A stretch of 36,613 bases of DNA, taken from assembly GCA_021777215.1 (NCBI GenBank), contig JAJYDS010000014.1:1-36613 (forward strand). Direction: 5' to 3'. The notes beneath the pieces were generated by a model that was given only the letters and a program-made list of their open reading frames with translations, ran no database searches and was not told where the DNA came from. Position 1 is the first letter of the stretch. The number at the start of each line of letters is the position of its first letter. Of the stretch, positions 1-8,167 are shown one piece after another. Made by a program: the position numbers and the translations under genes. This DNA comes from a bacterium. Its GTDB lineage: Bacteria > Babelota > Babeliae > Babelales > Vermiphilaceae.

Positions 1-74
1 CAGACGGATATTTTTCCGAAACTGTCGGGCAGGTCAATTGGGAAACTATCCAAGAGTACATAAAAAATCAGTGA
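1..74 (+). CDS. tnpA: IS200-like transposase TnpA, C-terminal fragment
   Basis: Reading from position 3, 23 residues precede a TGA at 72-74. They begin DGYFSETVG and end IQEYIKNQ, which resembles the usual C terminus of Y1 (HUH-type) IS200 transposases, DGYF-x-TVG...I-x-x-YI-x-NQ. The catalytic HUH motif and tyrosine lie outside the window, so activity cannot be judged. The hairpin 23 bases after the stop supports the call. Confidence 0.6.
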   Translation, partial: DGYFSETVGQVNWETIQEYIKNQ

Positions 75-130
75 TTCCGATAATTCAGGTGGGAAGCCAC
101 GGCCTTTAGGCCGTGGAGACAGTCACTCTC
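1..130 (+). mobile_element. Right end of an IS200/IS605-type element (truncated by the window edge)
   Basis: The stretch begins inside a Y1-transposase-like reading frame and is followed by a perfect 8-bp hairpin, CCACGGCC (97-104) with loop TTTA and GGCCGTGG (109-116). A strong subterminal hairpin just beyond the transposase stop is the usual architecture of the right end of IS200/IS605 elements, where the single-strand transposase binds. The exact cleavage point is not visible; the AGTCAC following the hairpin (121-126) is a candidate. The rest of the element lies outside the window. Confidence 0.6.
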
Positions 131-231
131 CTTGAGACCTACGCTTGTTTTTTTGATTTTGTTATGCTTTAAAAAATATTTTGTTTTTCTGAATCTGCTA
201 TGCTAGCGACAAAAGTGAATCATTTTGAAAC

Positions 232-237
232 AAGGAG
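232..237 (+). promoter_or_regulatory. Ribosome binding site that sets the glmS start
   Basis: AAGGAG lies 5 bases before the ATG at 243. This favours that ATG over the in-frame TTG at 225, which has no comparable site. The choice matters because it makes the N-terminal extension of GlmS 27 residues long. Confidence 0.75.
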
Positions 238-242
238 TCAGT

Positions 243-2165
243 ATGTTGATGCGTGGATTTCAAAAAACGTTTTCTATTGTTTTTGGAGGAACGTTACTTT
301 TATCAACCTTCAGTGGCGATGCGTGCAGCATAGTGGGCTATGTTGGCGGCAAATATTGCAAAGAATTTGTACTCAAAGGTTTATCGCGTTTAGAATATCG
401 GGGTTATGATTCTGCTGGCTTTGCCTGTCTAACACAGCAGAATCATGATCTGCTTTGCATAAGAGCTGAAGGTAAATTAGATCAATTAAAGAAAAAAGTG
501 CTTAACGAAGCAGTTGATGGCTTTGTCGGTATTGGTCATACGCGCTGGGCAACGCATGGCGCAGCTACTGAGGCTAATGCTCATCCGCATGTTGATTGCC
601 ATAACACACTTGCTATTGTCCATAATGGCATAATTGAAAACTTTTTTTCACTCAAAGAACAGCTTGTTGCCCAGGGACATCAGTTTGTTTCACAAACAGA
701 TACTGAGGTATTAGCGCATGTATTGGAGGTTGAACTGCAAAAGCAGTTAACGCTTGATGCAGCGATAGTTGATATGGTGAGCAAACTTAAGGGTGCGTAT
801 GCATTTATTGCGCTTATGCGTGACAAACCTGATACGCTTATTGCCGTACGAAAAAGCTCGCCGCTCTGTATAGGTCTGGGAAACCACGAAAATTTTGTCG
901 CCTCAGATTTTCTTGCATTTGCCGGTAAGACAAACAAGATTCTTTTTATGCCCGATGAAAGTTTTGCCGTGGTAACCAAACAGGCGATTGCCCTGTATGA
1001 CTTTAAAGGAAACTTGCTTGCACAAGAAATAAAAACAATTGATGTCTCGCCTGCGACTTATGAAAAATTTGAGCATGAACATTATATGCTTAAAGAAATT
1101 TATGAGCAGCCAAAAGTAATTAAGAAAATGGTTGATTACTATGTGAATAATGAGCAAGAGGTGTGGAAGAATTTAGGTATATCCCCCGATCAGATTGCAC
1201 AATTACAGTCGGTGCACTTGTTTGGGTGTGGCACTTCGTGGCATGCTGCGCGTATTGGCCAATTCTTTTTTGAAATATTGTGTGGCTTGCCAACATCGAC
1301 TTCTCTTGCCTCAGAATTTCGCTATATGCCGTTTTTTCCTAAGAAAAATGGTTTATATGTAGCAATCTCGCAGTCGGGTGAGACAGCAGATACTCTTGAA
1401 GCGATTCGCTTGATCAAAGCTCATGAGTTGCCTGTTATGACGCTGACCAATGTGGTTTCCAGCACGATGGTACGAGAAACTGATGGACATTTATTGCTCA
1501 AGGCGGGGCCAGAAATTGCTGTCGCATCCACTAAAGCATTTACCACCCAAATAGCATCGTTATATTGGCTGGCGCATCGTATTGCGTTAGCAAAAGGGTT
1601 AATAACCCCAGAGCGTATGGCTCAAGCAGAACAAGAATTAAAGCAAGCAGCCGATGTGTTGGAAGAGGCAATTGAGCGGTATAAAGTAGATATGGTCAAG
1701 ACATATGCAAAAAAATATTCGCAAGCAAAGCGCTTTATGTATCTGGGGCGCCATGTTGGCTATCCCTTTGCCATGGAGGGCGCGCTGAAGCTTAAAGAAA
1801 TTTCCTATATTTTTGCCCAAGGCTATCCAGCGGGAGAGCTCAAGCATGGTTCGATTGCACTGGTAGATCTTGAAACGCCCGTGGTTCTTTTTTCGCATCT
1901 TGATCCAGTCATTTATCAAAAATTAGTGGCAAATGCGCAAGAAGTAAAAGCGCGTAAAGGGCACTTAATTGTTTTTGCCTTTGAAGGGCAAGATGAATTG
2001 ATTAAACTTGCAGATCAGTCATTTATCATCGGTCGCGTAGCACCACTGCTTGAGCCACTTGCTATGGCAGGGTTGATGCAGTTTTTTGCTTATAGCATTG
2101 CCAAAGAATTGGGATGCGATATTGATAAGCCGCGGAATTTGGCTAAAGCAGTAACGGTTGAGTAG
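243..2165 (+). CDS. glmS: Glutamine--fructose-6-phosphate aminotransferase with signal-peptide-like N-terminal extension
   Basis: GlmS converts fructose-6-phosphate and glutamine to glucosamine-6-phosphate, the first step toward UDP-GlcNAc for peptidoglycan and lipopolysaccharide. The glutaminase domain shows the family motifs: CSIVGYVGG from Cys28, EYRGYDSAG, GHTRWATHG and HNGIIENF. The isomerase half has two SIS domains with GCGTSWHAA, SQSGETADT and STKAFTTQ, and the conserved DKPRNLAKAVTVE C terminus. The oddity is the start. The family normally begins Met-Cys-Gly, with Cys1 as the N-terminal nucleophile. Here 27 residues precede the cysteine: a basic start, a hydrophobic core, then SGDA directly before Cys28, and the usual glycine after it is serine. 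Processing after Ala27 would free the catalytic cysteine. No methionine next to the cysteine offers another start. The protein has 640 residues against about 610 usually. I see no glmS ribozyme in the short leader. Confidence 0.9.
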   Translation: MLMRGFQKTFSIVFGGTLLLSTFSGDACSIVGYVGGKYCKEFVLKGLSRLEYRGYDSAGFACLTQQNHDLLCIRAEGKLDQLKKKVLNEAVDGFVGIGHTRWATHGAATEANAHPHVDCHNTLAIVHNGIIENFFSLKEQLVAQGHQFVSQTDTEVLAHVLEVELQKQLTLDAAIVDMVSKLKGAYAFIALMRDKPDTLIAVRKSSPLCIGLGNHENFVASDFLAFAGKTNKILFMPDESFAVVTKQAIALYDFKGNLLAQEIKTIDVSPATYEKFEHEHYMLKEIYEQPKVIKKMVDYYVNNEQEVWKNLGISPDQIAQLQSVHLFGCGTSWHAARIGQFFFEILCGLPTSTSLASEFRYMPFFPKKNGLYVAISQSGETADTLEAIRLIKAHELPVMTLTNVVSSTMVRETDGHLLLKAGPEIAVASTKAFTTQIASLYWLAHRIALAKGLITPERMAQAEQELKQAADVLEEAIERYKVDMVKTYAKKYSQAKRFMYLGRHVGYPFAMEGALKLKEISYIFAQGYPAGELKHGSIALVDLETPVVLFSHLDPVIYQKLVANAQEVKARKGHLIVFAFEGQDELIKLADQSFIIGRVAPLLEPLAMAGLMQFFAYSIAKELGCDIDKPRNLAKAVTVE

Positions 2166-2179
2166 CGCACAAAATAAAA

Positions 2180-2206
2180 AAGGGGACGCATATCATGCGT
2201 CCCCTT
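2180..2206 (-). terminator. Terminator hairpin between glmS and the convergent exported-protein gene
   Basis: A perfect 12-bp stem, AAGGGGACGCAT with ATGCGTCCCCTT, has a 3-base loop. On the minus strand it is followed by TTTTTATTTT, so it should terminate the gene at 2233-2742. On the plus strand the following bases are C-rich without a T tract, so it would act on glmS only weakly. Confidence 0.75.
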
Positions 2207-2232
2207 CCACTCTCTCGAGTCAATTTTCAATA

Positions 2233-2742
2233 TTACTTTTTAGGATCTAATCCGAGTATTTTTAGGGTAGTTAGGCCTGCACCTATTAGAATTCCATAAT
2301 TAATACCGAGATTAGCCGTATGTACCGTTCCATTAATTAGTTTGCGGCCAATATAGTGTGGCCACTGTTCTTGCTGATTATAGTGTTCTGGGTAGGTACT
2401 AATGGAACCACCTTTAATCCAATTGGCTGTGCAGACAAGGAAGCCATTAAGAAGTGCTGCTTTAAAAATTGTTTCAGCATTGACAGGTGTCGCTATTGGG
2501 GCTTCATGCATTGCGAGTGCCAATGGGAGGGCTAAATATTGTGCCGCGATGCTTGCACGGTCAATAATGCCGGATATGCCGGTGATGCTTTCTTGGTGTT
2601 GTGCCCTAGAAAATCCTTGGTTATCGACTACTTGGGAAAGCGTGGTATTTGGTTGAGTCGGTGCTTGCTGTTCCATGGCCAGTCCAAAATTGCCGATGGT
2701 TGCAAGTAAGGTGAGTGAAAGACAATGCATAGTTTTTTTCAT
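2233..2742 (-). CDS. Exported protein of unknown function
   Basis: I do not recognise this 169-residue protein. It starts with a lysine pair and a hydrophobic stretch ending near LAMEQQ, which looks like a cleavable signal peptide of about 22 residues. A Gln/Thr/Pro-rich linker follows, then two rather hydrophobic segments (roughly residues 68-105 and 140-162) that could be membrane-inserting. The start ATG at 2740-2742 has AAAGGA shortly upstream. A strong terminator lies directly after the stop. It heads a minus-strand run of small exported proteins. Confidence 0.7.
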   Translation of the reverse strand: MKKTMHCLSLTLLATIGNFGLAMEQQAPTQPNTTLSQVVDNQGFSRAQHQESITGISGIIDRASIAAQYLALPLALAMHEAPIATPVNAETIFKAALLNGFLVCTANWIKGGSISTYPEHYNQQEQWPHYIGRKLINGTVHTANLGINYGILIGAGLTTLKILGLDPKK

Positions 2743-2777
2743 GGTTTTCCTTTTGTGAAAAGTGTTGTTTGCAGTGC

Positions 2778-3350
2778 TTACTGCTGAGCGCGTTGTTTTT
2801 TTGCCTCTTTTATGAATCTTTTAAATTGTGCTGCGGTAACGCAGGTTGAGCACTCAAGAAAGAATTTTTTATTTAAAAAAAACTTTGTGTACTTGCATTT
2901 GGTTTGTTTGTCGAGCATAAATATCTCATCGTCGTCAGGATTTTTTTCTGCCATTTTTTTTAAAACAGCTTCCCGGGCAGTATTTTTTTCAAGATCCAAG
3001 AGCCCCGTGTCTTCAAGCTCAGACAAATGCCCTTCTATGCGTGATTCCACTATTGTGTTGCCATTTTCATCGGTATATTGACCCGAGATCCACATGTTGT
3101 GCTGAAAGATAGCATTGTTTGTTTTTATGAGCATGAGCATAATTTTTTTGGTCACTGAAATTTCGGCGTCTGGATCAGGTTCTTGTTTTGAATTATCTTT
3201 TTTTGATTGTGTTGTTGGTTCTGCAGAAGTATTTTTTTGCGTTAAATCAGCAAGATTTTTCGACGCATTGTTTTTTGATGCGTAGGGCGGTGCATAGAGG
3301 ATTGTTGCCGTAGAAGCCAGGAGAGACAGAGAAACTATTTTTATGTTCAT
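2778..3350 (-). CDS. Exported protein of unknown function, intact paralog of the broken gene beside it
   Basis: The 190-residue product has a signal peptide of about 19 residues, ending near LYA. A low-complexity Lys/Asn/Ser/Thr linker with the repeat-like ASKNNASKN follows, then a compact C-terminal half. The C-terminal half aligns with the neighbouring gene at 3399-3957: both have an arginine-led helix, a P-D-D/E-G-type turn, LD-x-QT, and an aromatic FLNKKFFLEC or YLDKIHLYC strand. AGGAG lies just upstream of the ATG at 3348-3350. No known domain is recognised; the tandem arrangement suggests a lineage-specific exported family. Confidence 0.7.
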   Translation of the reverse strand: MNIKIVSLSLLASTATILYAPPYASKNNASKNLADLTQKNTSAEPTTQSKKDNSKQEPDPDAEISVTKKIMLMLIKTNNAIFQHNMWISGQYTDENGNTIVESRIEGHLSELEDTGLLDLEKNTAREAVLKKMAEKNPDDDEIFMLDKQTKCKYTKFFLNKKFFLECSTCVTAAQFKRFIKEAKKQRAQQ

Positions 3351-3398
3351 GCATACTCCTAAAAAATTATTGTTGTGTCCGTAGATATTCTATAAAGC

Positions 3399-3957
3399 CT
3401 AAAAATTTTTTCTGGTGATTGTGCTTATGCAATAGAGATGAATTTTATCCAAGTAACATGCGTCGACTATGCCGGTGGTTTGTGTATCGAGTATGACTAC
3501 TGCGCCATCCTCCGGTTGTTGGGTGCGCAGTATGCTTACAATTTGTTTTCTGACGGGGGCTGATAGGTATGCGTTAATGCCAGAACTATCAATCTCGATC
3601 AGCGGGACATCAATATGGAATTTTAATATCTTTGAGCCATCGTTGCCTGTTGCTGTCTCGTAGCAAGTATCTTCGCTCGCGATTATTTTACTCATGCCAG
3701 AGTCGCTTGCCGTAAAATTGGCTGCTTGCGCAAAAGCGCATGTATGCAAGCACATACTCGGTGGTGATTGCGTTATCGTTGTGAGAGGTGATGCGAGGAG
3801 CGTTTGCTGTTGTTTGGGTAGATGCATCATTTTTTGATGCTCGGCGGGTGGTAGATGCCGCATGGTCTGTGGATATTGCTTGTAGCGTTTTTTCATCTGA
3901 GCAAACAATAATAGCGCTAGTGAGAGCCAGGAGTGAAATCAAAAGGGGTTTGGTCAT
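3399..3957 (-). pseudogene. Frameshifted exported protein, tandem paralog of the gene at 2778-3350
   Basis: The signal peptide and linker, including RRASKNDAST, are read from the ATG at 3955-3957 until a stop near 3688. The conserved C-terminal half is in another frame and runs to a stop at 3399. The two frames overlap between 3688 and 3908. Joining them requires one extra base, or loss of two, somewhere around 3688-3830, after the ASKNDAS segment. The joined product would be about 185 residues and parallels its neighbour along the length. It is either a recent pseudogene or a sequencing error; the sequence alone cannot tell. Confidence 0.65.
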
Positions 3958-4049
3958 AAAGATGCCTATTAATGGATGATTGTTTTTTTACTTGGGGAAA
4001 AGTATGAGGCAATGGTGATTTATTGCAAGTGCTTGTCTGGGTTTTTTTT

Positions 4050-4082
4050 AAACAAAAGAAGGCGCTTAATCCAGCGCTTCTT
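4050..4082 (-). terminator. topA terminator
   Basis: A stem is formed by AAGAAGGCGCT (4056-4066) and AGCGCTTCTT (4073-4082), with one bulged G and a 6-base loop. On the minus strand it is followed by TTTTGTTT. It lies 10 bases past the topA stop. Confidence 0.65.
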
Positions 4083-4091
4083 GATCAGAAG

Positions 4092-6344
4092 TTATTTCTT
4101 AACGTACCCGCACTTTTTATCAGAACATATGAGGGTAACGGTGCCATCTTTAGCTACCTTTTTAATCAAGAATGGCAGCTTGCATAGAGGACATGGAGTT
4201 TCCTCGATATCCCCAAACACCGCAAACTTGCACTTTGGATAGTTACTGCATCCCCAGAAGGTGCCGCCGCGCCAGCGCCGTTTGACGATATCACCGCCGC
4301 ATTGTGGGCAGGGGAATCCCGCTTTTGTTTGATGAATATACTTACATTCAGGGTATCCCGAGCAAGCAATAAAGGGACCGAATTTACCAATGAGTTGGCG
4401 AAGTGGCTTACCGCAGTTAGGACATGCGACGTCTAGTAGTTGTGGTTTTTCTATTTCTTTGCATTGAATTTCGCCTTCAGGCGAACGTTCTATGTTGCAG
4501 GTGAACTTACACTCGGGATAGTTCGGGCAACCCAAAAATTCGCCTGTTTTGCCAAAGCGGATAACGAGGTTCGCTTTTTTACATTCGGGGCAGCGCACGT
4601 TCGTTTCTTTGACTGGTTTTTTGCCTTTGTCTCCCGCAAATTTTTTCAGATCTTTCTGGAAGGTTGTATAAAATTCACGGAGCAGCGTGTCGCGTTCCAT
4701 CTCGCCGTTTGCTATTTTATCCAGATCTTCTTCCATATGCGCGGTGAAGCTAATATTCATAATGTCGGGTAAATTGGCAACAAGTAGATCAGTTACCAAG
4801 GTTCCCAGTTCGGTTGGCACAAAGCGCTTGCGTTCATCAAGTGTGGTATAAGAACGTGCGCGAATGGTATTCAAGACCGCAGCATAGGTACTCGGACGAC
4901 CAATGCCATTTTTTTCCATTTCTTTAACCAGCGAACCTTCAGTAAATCGTGGAGGTGGTTGGGTGAAATGTTGTTTTGGATCAATTTTTTTCAGAGCCAA
5001 AGGATCTTTTTCGGCAAGATCCTTTGGTAAGATTACTTTGTTTTCTTTTTCATCGTCTTCATCAACGAAGTAGACTTTTAAAAAACCATCAAAAATGAGC
5101 GTTGATCCCGTGACCCTAAAGGTAAATTGGCCGCCTTTGATATCAACTTGGCGTTGTGCATACTGGGCGGGTGTCATTTGGCTTGCGACAAAACGTTTCC
5201 AGATCAATTCATACAAACGGGCCAGGTCTTTTTGCAAATGTCGTTTTGCTATCTCAGGAGTGATCGTTACGTCAATTGGGCGAACCGCTTCGTGTGCTTC
5301 TTGAGCGGCAACTTTCTTTTTTTTGCCATCAAAGACATTTGCTTTTGGCGGTAAATATGAGGAGCCAAATTGTTTTGAGATAAAATCACGCGCTTGTTTG
5401 AGTGCACTGTCAGCGATACGGAGTGAGTCGGTACGCATGTAGGTAATAAGGGCGACAGGGGCATCTTGGCCCATCGGAATACCCTCATATAATTGCTGCG
5501 CTAACTGCATGGTTTTTTTAACGGAAAACCCAAGCTGGTTAAACGCTGTTTGTTGTAAGGTGCTGGTCATGAACGGGGGCAAGGCATTTTTAAGGCGTGT
5601 CTTATCGGTGATAGAGTCAATGGTGTACGGTGCTTTTTTTATCTGATCAACGATCGCCTTGGCATCGGTTTCATTGGTAACTTCTGCTTTTTTAGTGCCT
5701 ATATGGGTGAGTGCTGCACTAATGATACTTTCGCCATGTTGGAAGTCGCCGGTAATTGACCAATATTCCTCTGGTTTGAAGTTTCTAATTTCCATTTCTC
5801 GGTCGCAAATGAGACGGAGAGCAACTGATTGCACGCGGCCGGCAGAAAGCCCTTTAGCAACTTTGCGCCAAAGAATGGGTGAAACCTCATAGCCAACCCA
5901 GCGGTCAAGAACGCGGCGCGCTTGTTGAGCGGCAACCTTTTGCATATCAATTTCGCCAGGATTTTCTATGGCTTGCAATACGGCAGACTTGGTAATTTCG
6001 TTAAAACTAATACGATGAATGGCGTTTTCATCTTTAATTACTTTGGCGATTTCTTGACCAATATTCCAGGCAATCATTTCTCCTTCTCGGTCAGGATCGG
6101 GAGCTAAAAAGACCTCAGAACATTTTGATGCTGTTTTGCAGATTTCAGCGATAACCTTATCTTTATTTTCAATAGGCACATATTCAAGCGAGATGCTATC
6201 CTCGGTCATGGTAACGCCAATTTTTTTGGGTGGTAAGTCTTTGACATGGCCAAACGTGGCCATGAGTAAATAGTCATTGCCCAAAAACTTTAAGATTGTC
6301 TTAATTTTTGCGGGAGACTCAACAATTAACAATCTTTTTTTCAT
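4092..6344 (-). CDS. topA: DNA topoisomerase I (type IA)
   Basis: This enzyme relaxes negative supercoils through a transient 5'-phosphotyrosine link. The 750-residue protein opens with the Toprim domain (KRLLIVESPAK with Glu9, and the acidic PDPDREGE at about 82-89). The catalytic tyrosine is Tyr302 in ITYMRTDSLRI. RRVLDRWVGYEVSPIL and LSAGRVQS are typical core motifs. The C terminus carries four zinc-ribbon repeats of the CPxC...C-x-x-YPxCK type, the last ending ICSDKKCGY, so the DNA-binding tail is complete. It is transcribed away from the envelope cluster and has its own terminator. All key residues are present. Confidence 0.96.
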   Translation of the reverse strand: MKKRLLIVESPAKIKTILKFLGNDYLLMATFGHVKDLPPKKIGVTMTEDSISLEYVPIENKDKVIAEICKTASKCSEVFLAPDPDREGEMIAWNIGQEIAKVIKDENAIHRISFNEITKSAVLQAIENPGEIDMQKVAAQQARRVLDRWVGYEVSPILWRKVAKGLSAGRVQSVALRLICDREMEIRNFKPEEYWSITGDFQHGESIISAALTHIGTKKAEVTNETDAKAIVDQIKKAPYTIDSITDKTRLKNALPPFMTSTLQQTAFNQLGFSVKKTMQLAQQLYEGIPMGQDAPVALITYMRTDSLRIADSALKQARDFISKQFGSSYLPPKANVFDGKKKKVAAQEAHEAVRPIDVTITPEIAKRHLQKDLARLYELIWKRFVASQMTPAQYAQRQVDIKGGQFTFRVTGSTLIFDGFLKVYFVDEDDEKENKVILPKDLAEKDPLALKKIDPKQHFTQPPPRFTEGSLVKEMEKNGIGRPSTYAAVLNTIRARSYTTLDERKRFVPTELGTLVTDLLVANLPDIMNISFTAHMEEDLDKIANGEMERDTLLREFYTTFQKDLKKFAGDKGKKPVKETNVRCPECKKANLVIRFGKTGEFLGCPNYPECKFTCNIERSPEGEIQCKEIEKPQLLDVACPNCGKPLRQLIGKFGPFIACSGYPECKYIHQTKAGFPCPQCGGDIVKRRWRGGTFWGCSNYPKCKFAVFGDIEETPCPLCKLPFLIKKVAKDGTVTLICSDKKCGYVKK

Positions 6345-6360
6345 ACGTTAACCGACCTTA

Positions 6361-6392
6361 TGAGGGACACCGTATCCCTTAGAAATATTATA
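6361..6392 (-). promoter_or_regulatory. Possible topA promoter -10 box and 5' leader hairpin
   Basis: On the minus strand TATAAT (plus-strand 6387-6392) lies about 43 bases before the topA start. A short stem, AGGGATAC/GTCCCT with one bulge (around 6363-6379), falls between it and the start codon and would sit in the 5' leader. I do not see a good -35 box. Confidence 0.4.
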
Positions 6393-6575
6393 TAATAGTA
6401 CGAGCAAGCACTTTTGAAGGTTTGTATCATCAGTTTTATAATAGCTGGAATATTTTCTAAAAGTCAAACTATTTTTTTTGCCCGGTGATGTTTCAGCTAT
6501 ACATTGCCAATACTGAGCGTGTATGCTACTTTTTTTCTAGGAAATTGTTTTTTAGTATAGAAAGGGAGACATAAA

Positions 6576-7400
6576 ATGCAATTGTTACAATCGTGGAAAG
6601 AGTCGGTGGCGATTTTTGCCCCCAAGAATTTTAAGCTCTTTTTTTTGGTGACGCTCAAGGCAATCCTTGAGACGTTTACGGCATTAATCCGCTATTGTTG
6701 GATGCCATTCATGCTTTTTTTAATTTTCTCGTTTTTGTATGCCCAAAAAATGCAGGGGTTAATGCCAGCAAAAATTGCTGGACAAGAACCTTTGGGTGCT
6801 TTTTATGGTGGTTTGCTCTTGTGGCGTTTTGTTTTTCTTTTGGGTATGTTTTTGTTGTTTATGCTTATCTTTCTTGCAGCTCGGCCCTCAGTACTTCGTA
6901 AGGGATACTGGTATTTTGCTAGCTATTGGTATTATGTACTCTATGTGTTTCTTTTTTTACCGATGCTTGTTGTGCTTATTACCGGTCCTTTGTCGCTGAT
7001 GTCATTTTCTCCGGTTGTCGCGCTTGCTTTGTATGGACTTATGGGTTTTTTGCATTTTATGCTGGCTTCTTTTTTTATGCTGTTTCTGCTTGATTCTGAT
7101 GGAAGTCCCAAGGCGGCATTTTTGTCTTTTTGGCGGGCGCTCAAAATGGTTATATATAATATTCCCGGGGCGAGTATAGCGCTTTTTTTTCCTTTGGCGG
7201 TGATTACCTGTTTTGTACTTATAGGCATGATTTTCTCTGATGTTTTTGGGGTGATGCTGCCCAGGGGATTGCACACGGTCGCGCTTCAATTTGGGGTATT
7301 GCTTGGGGATGTTATCGTGGCTGGCTTTATGACCAACTTTTATACTAAGCGACTGCATGATCAAAGTGGTCTTTATTTTGAAACAAAAGAACAAGAATAA
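6576..7400 (+). CDS. Multi-pass inner-membrane protein of unknown function
   Basis: The 274-residue protein is strongly hydrophobic, with about six membrane segments near residues 42-55, 82-102, 118-137, 145-172, 198-221 and 238-255, and a charged tail. I recognise no catalytic motif. AGGGAGA lies upstream of the ATG. It is the first gene of a plus-strand run in which an acyltransferase follows after 45 bases and the Bat proteins after that, so a role in envelope or membrane lipid work is plausible but unproven. Confidence 0.75.
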   Translation: MQLLQSWKESVAIFAPKNFKLFFLVTLKAILETFTALIRYCWMPFMLFLIFSFLYAQKMQGLMPAKIAGQEPLGAFYGGLLLWRFVFLLGMFLLFMLIFLAARPSVLRKGYWYFASYWYYVLYVFLFLPMLVVLITGPLSLMSFSPVVALALYGLMGFLHFMLASFFMLFLLDSDGSPKAAFLSFWRALKMVIYNIPGASIALFFPLAVITCFVLIGMIFSDVFGVMLPRGLHTVALQFGVLLGDVIVAGFMTNFYTKRLHDQSGLYFETKEQE

Positions 7401-7445
7401 CTAAAAAAAATTGGTATGGGATTTTCAATTTCAAGGAGTTAACTG

Positions 7446-8165
7446 ATGCTTGGCCCATGGCTACGCACTATTTTTTCTCGCTTTTTGCTTTTTCTCTTGA
7501 TGCTGATTGTTGCTGTGCCGTTCTTATTGGTATTGTTGCTTCCTCGTCGTTGGTTTTATCAAAGTAGAGTTTATTTCTGGTTTGCGGATCTTTTTTATTG
7601 GGCGGTGATAAAGGCTTCTTTGTTACCCATAACGTATAAAGGGCTTGAAAACATTCCCCAAGGTCCGGTTATTTTTGCGGTAAATCATCAATCATCATTT
7701 GACATACCATTAGTGGGGGTGCTTGCAAAAAAACATCAGCACATCTGGATCGCCAAGCAAGAGTTAACCGAATCTCCTATCCTGCGCTTTGTGTTGCCGC
7801 GTACAGCGGCGTTAGTTGATCCTGAATCTCCTTTTAAAGCGATGAGAGCTTTGTTGCAGGTGATTAAAATTATGCAGGAGAATCAGGCGAGTGTTTTTAT
7901 TTTTCCTGAAGGAACTCGTCGTACTGATGGGCAGGTACATGAATTTTTTTCTGGCTTTGTTATACTAGCCAAAAAAACGAATTTGCCCGTAGTGCCCGTA
8001 CGTATTTTTGGGGTAAATAAAGCCTATCCACCCGAGACATTTTTGGTACACTATCATCCGGTTACCGTGGTGGTTGGGCCTCCCCTTTACTTGCAAGAGG
8101 GGGAATCTGACGAGGCCTTCAAGCAACGGGTGTACGATTGGTTTATAAGGCAAATTGAAGGATAA
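7446..8165 (+). CDS. plsC: 1-acyl-sn-glycerol-3-phosphate acyltransferase (PlsC-like)
   Basis: This enzyme transfers an acyl group to lysophosphatidic acid to make phosphatidic acid at the inner membrane. An N-terminal hydrophobic anchor (about residues 10-32) is followed by the catalytic H-x4-D motif in NHQSSFD (His81, Asp86), the FPEGTR substrate-binding motif at 153-158, and VPVRIFG. At 239 residues it has the usual family size. AAGGAG sits 8 bases before the ATG. Its stop at 8163-8165 is only 2 bases before the batA start, so the two are probably co-transcribed. Confidence 0.92.
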   Translation: MLGPWLRTIFSRFLLFLLMLIVAVPFLLVLLLPRRWFYQSRVYFWFADLFYWAVIKASLLPITYKGLENIPQGPVIFAVNHQSSFDIPLVGVLAKKHQHIWIAKQELTESPILRFVLPRTAALVDPESPFKAMRALLQVIKIMQENQASVFIFPEGTRRTDGQVHEFFSGFVILAKKTNLPVVPVRIFGVNKAYPPETFLVHYHPVTVVVGPPLYLQEGESDEAFKQRVYDWFIRQIEG

Positions 8166-8167
8166 TT

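Noticed and set aside
75-130. TnpB-associated guide RNA at the IS200/IS605 right end
   Set aside because: The upstream frame matches the end of TnpA, not TnpB, so there is no basis for a guide RNA here.
126-242. glmS ribozyme or riboswitch upstream of glmS
   Set aside because: The region is only about 115 bases, T-rich and without the ribozyme's conserved paired core.
315-330. Lipoprotein signal on GlmS (cysteine directly after the leader)
   Set aside because: The residues before the cysteine are Ser-Gly-Asp-Ala; a lipobox needs Leu or similar at -3 and does not tolerate Asp at -2 well. The cysteine also aligns with the GlmS nucleophile, which must stay free.
4092-4600. Separate zinc-ribbon protein downstream of topA
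   Set aside because: The four zinc ribbons are in frame with the topoisomerase core and belong to the usual TopA C-terminal tail.
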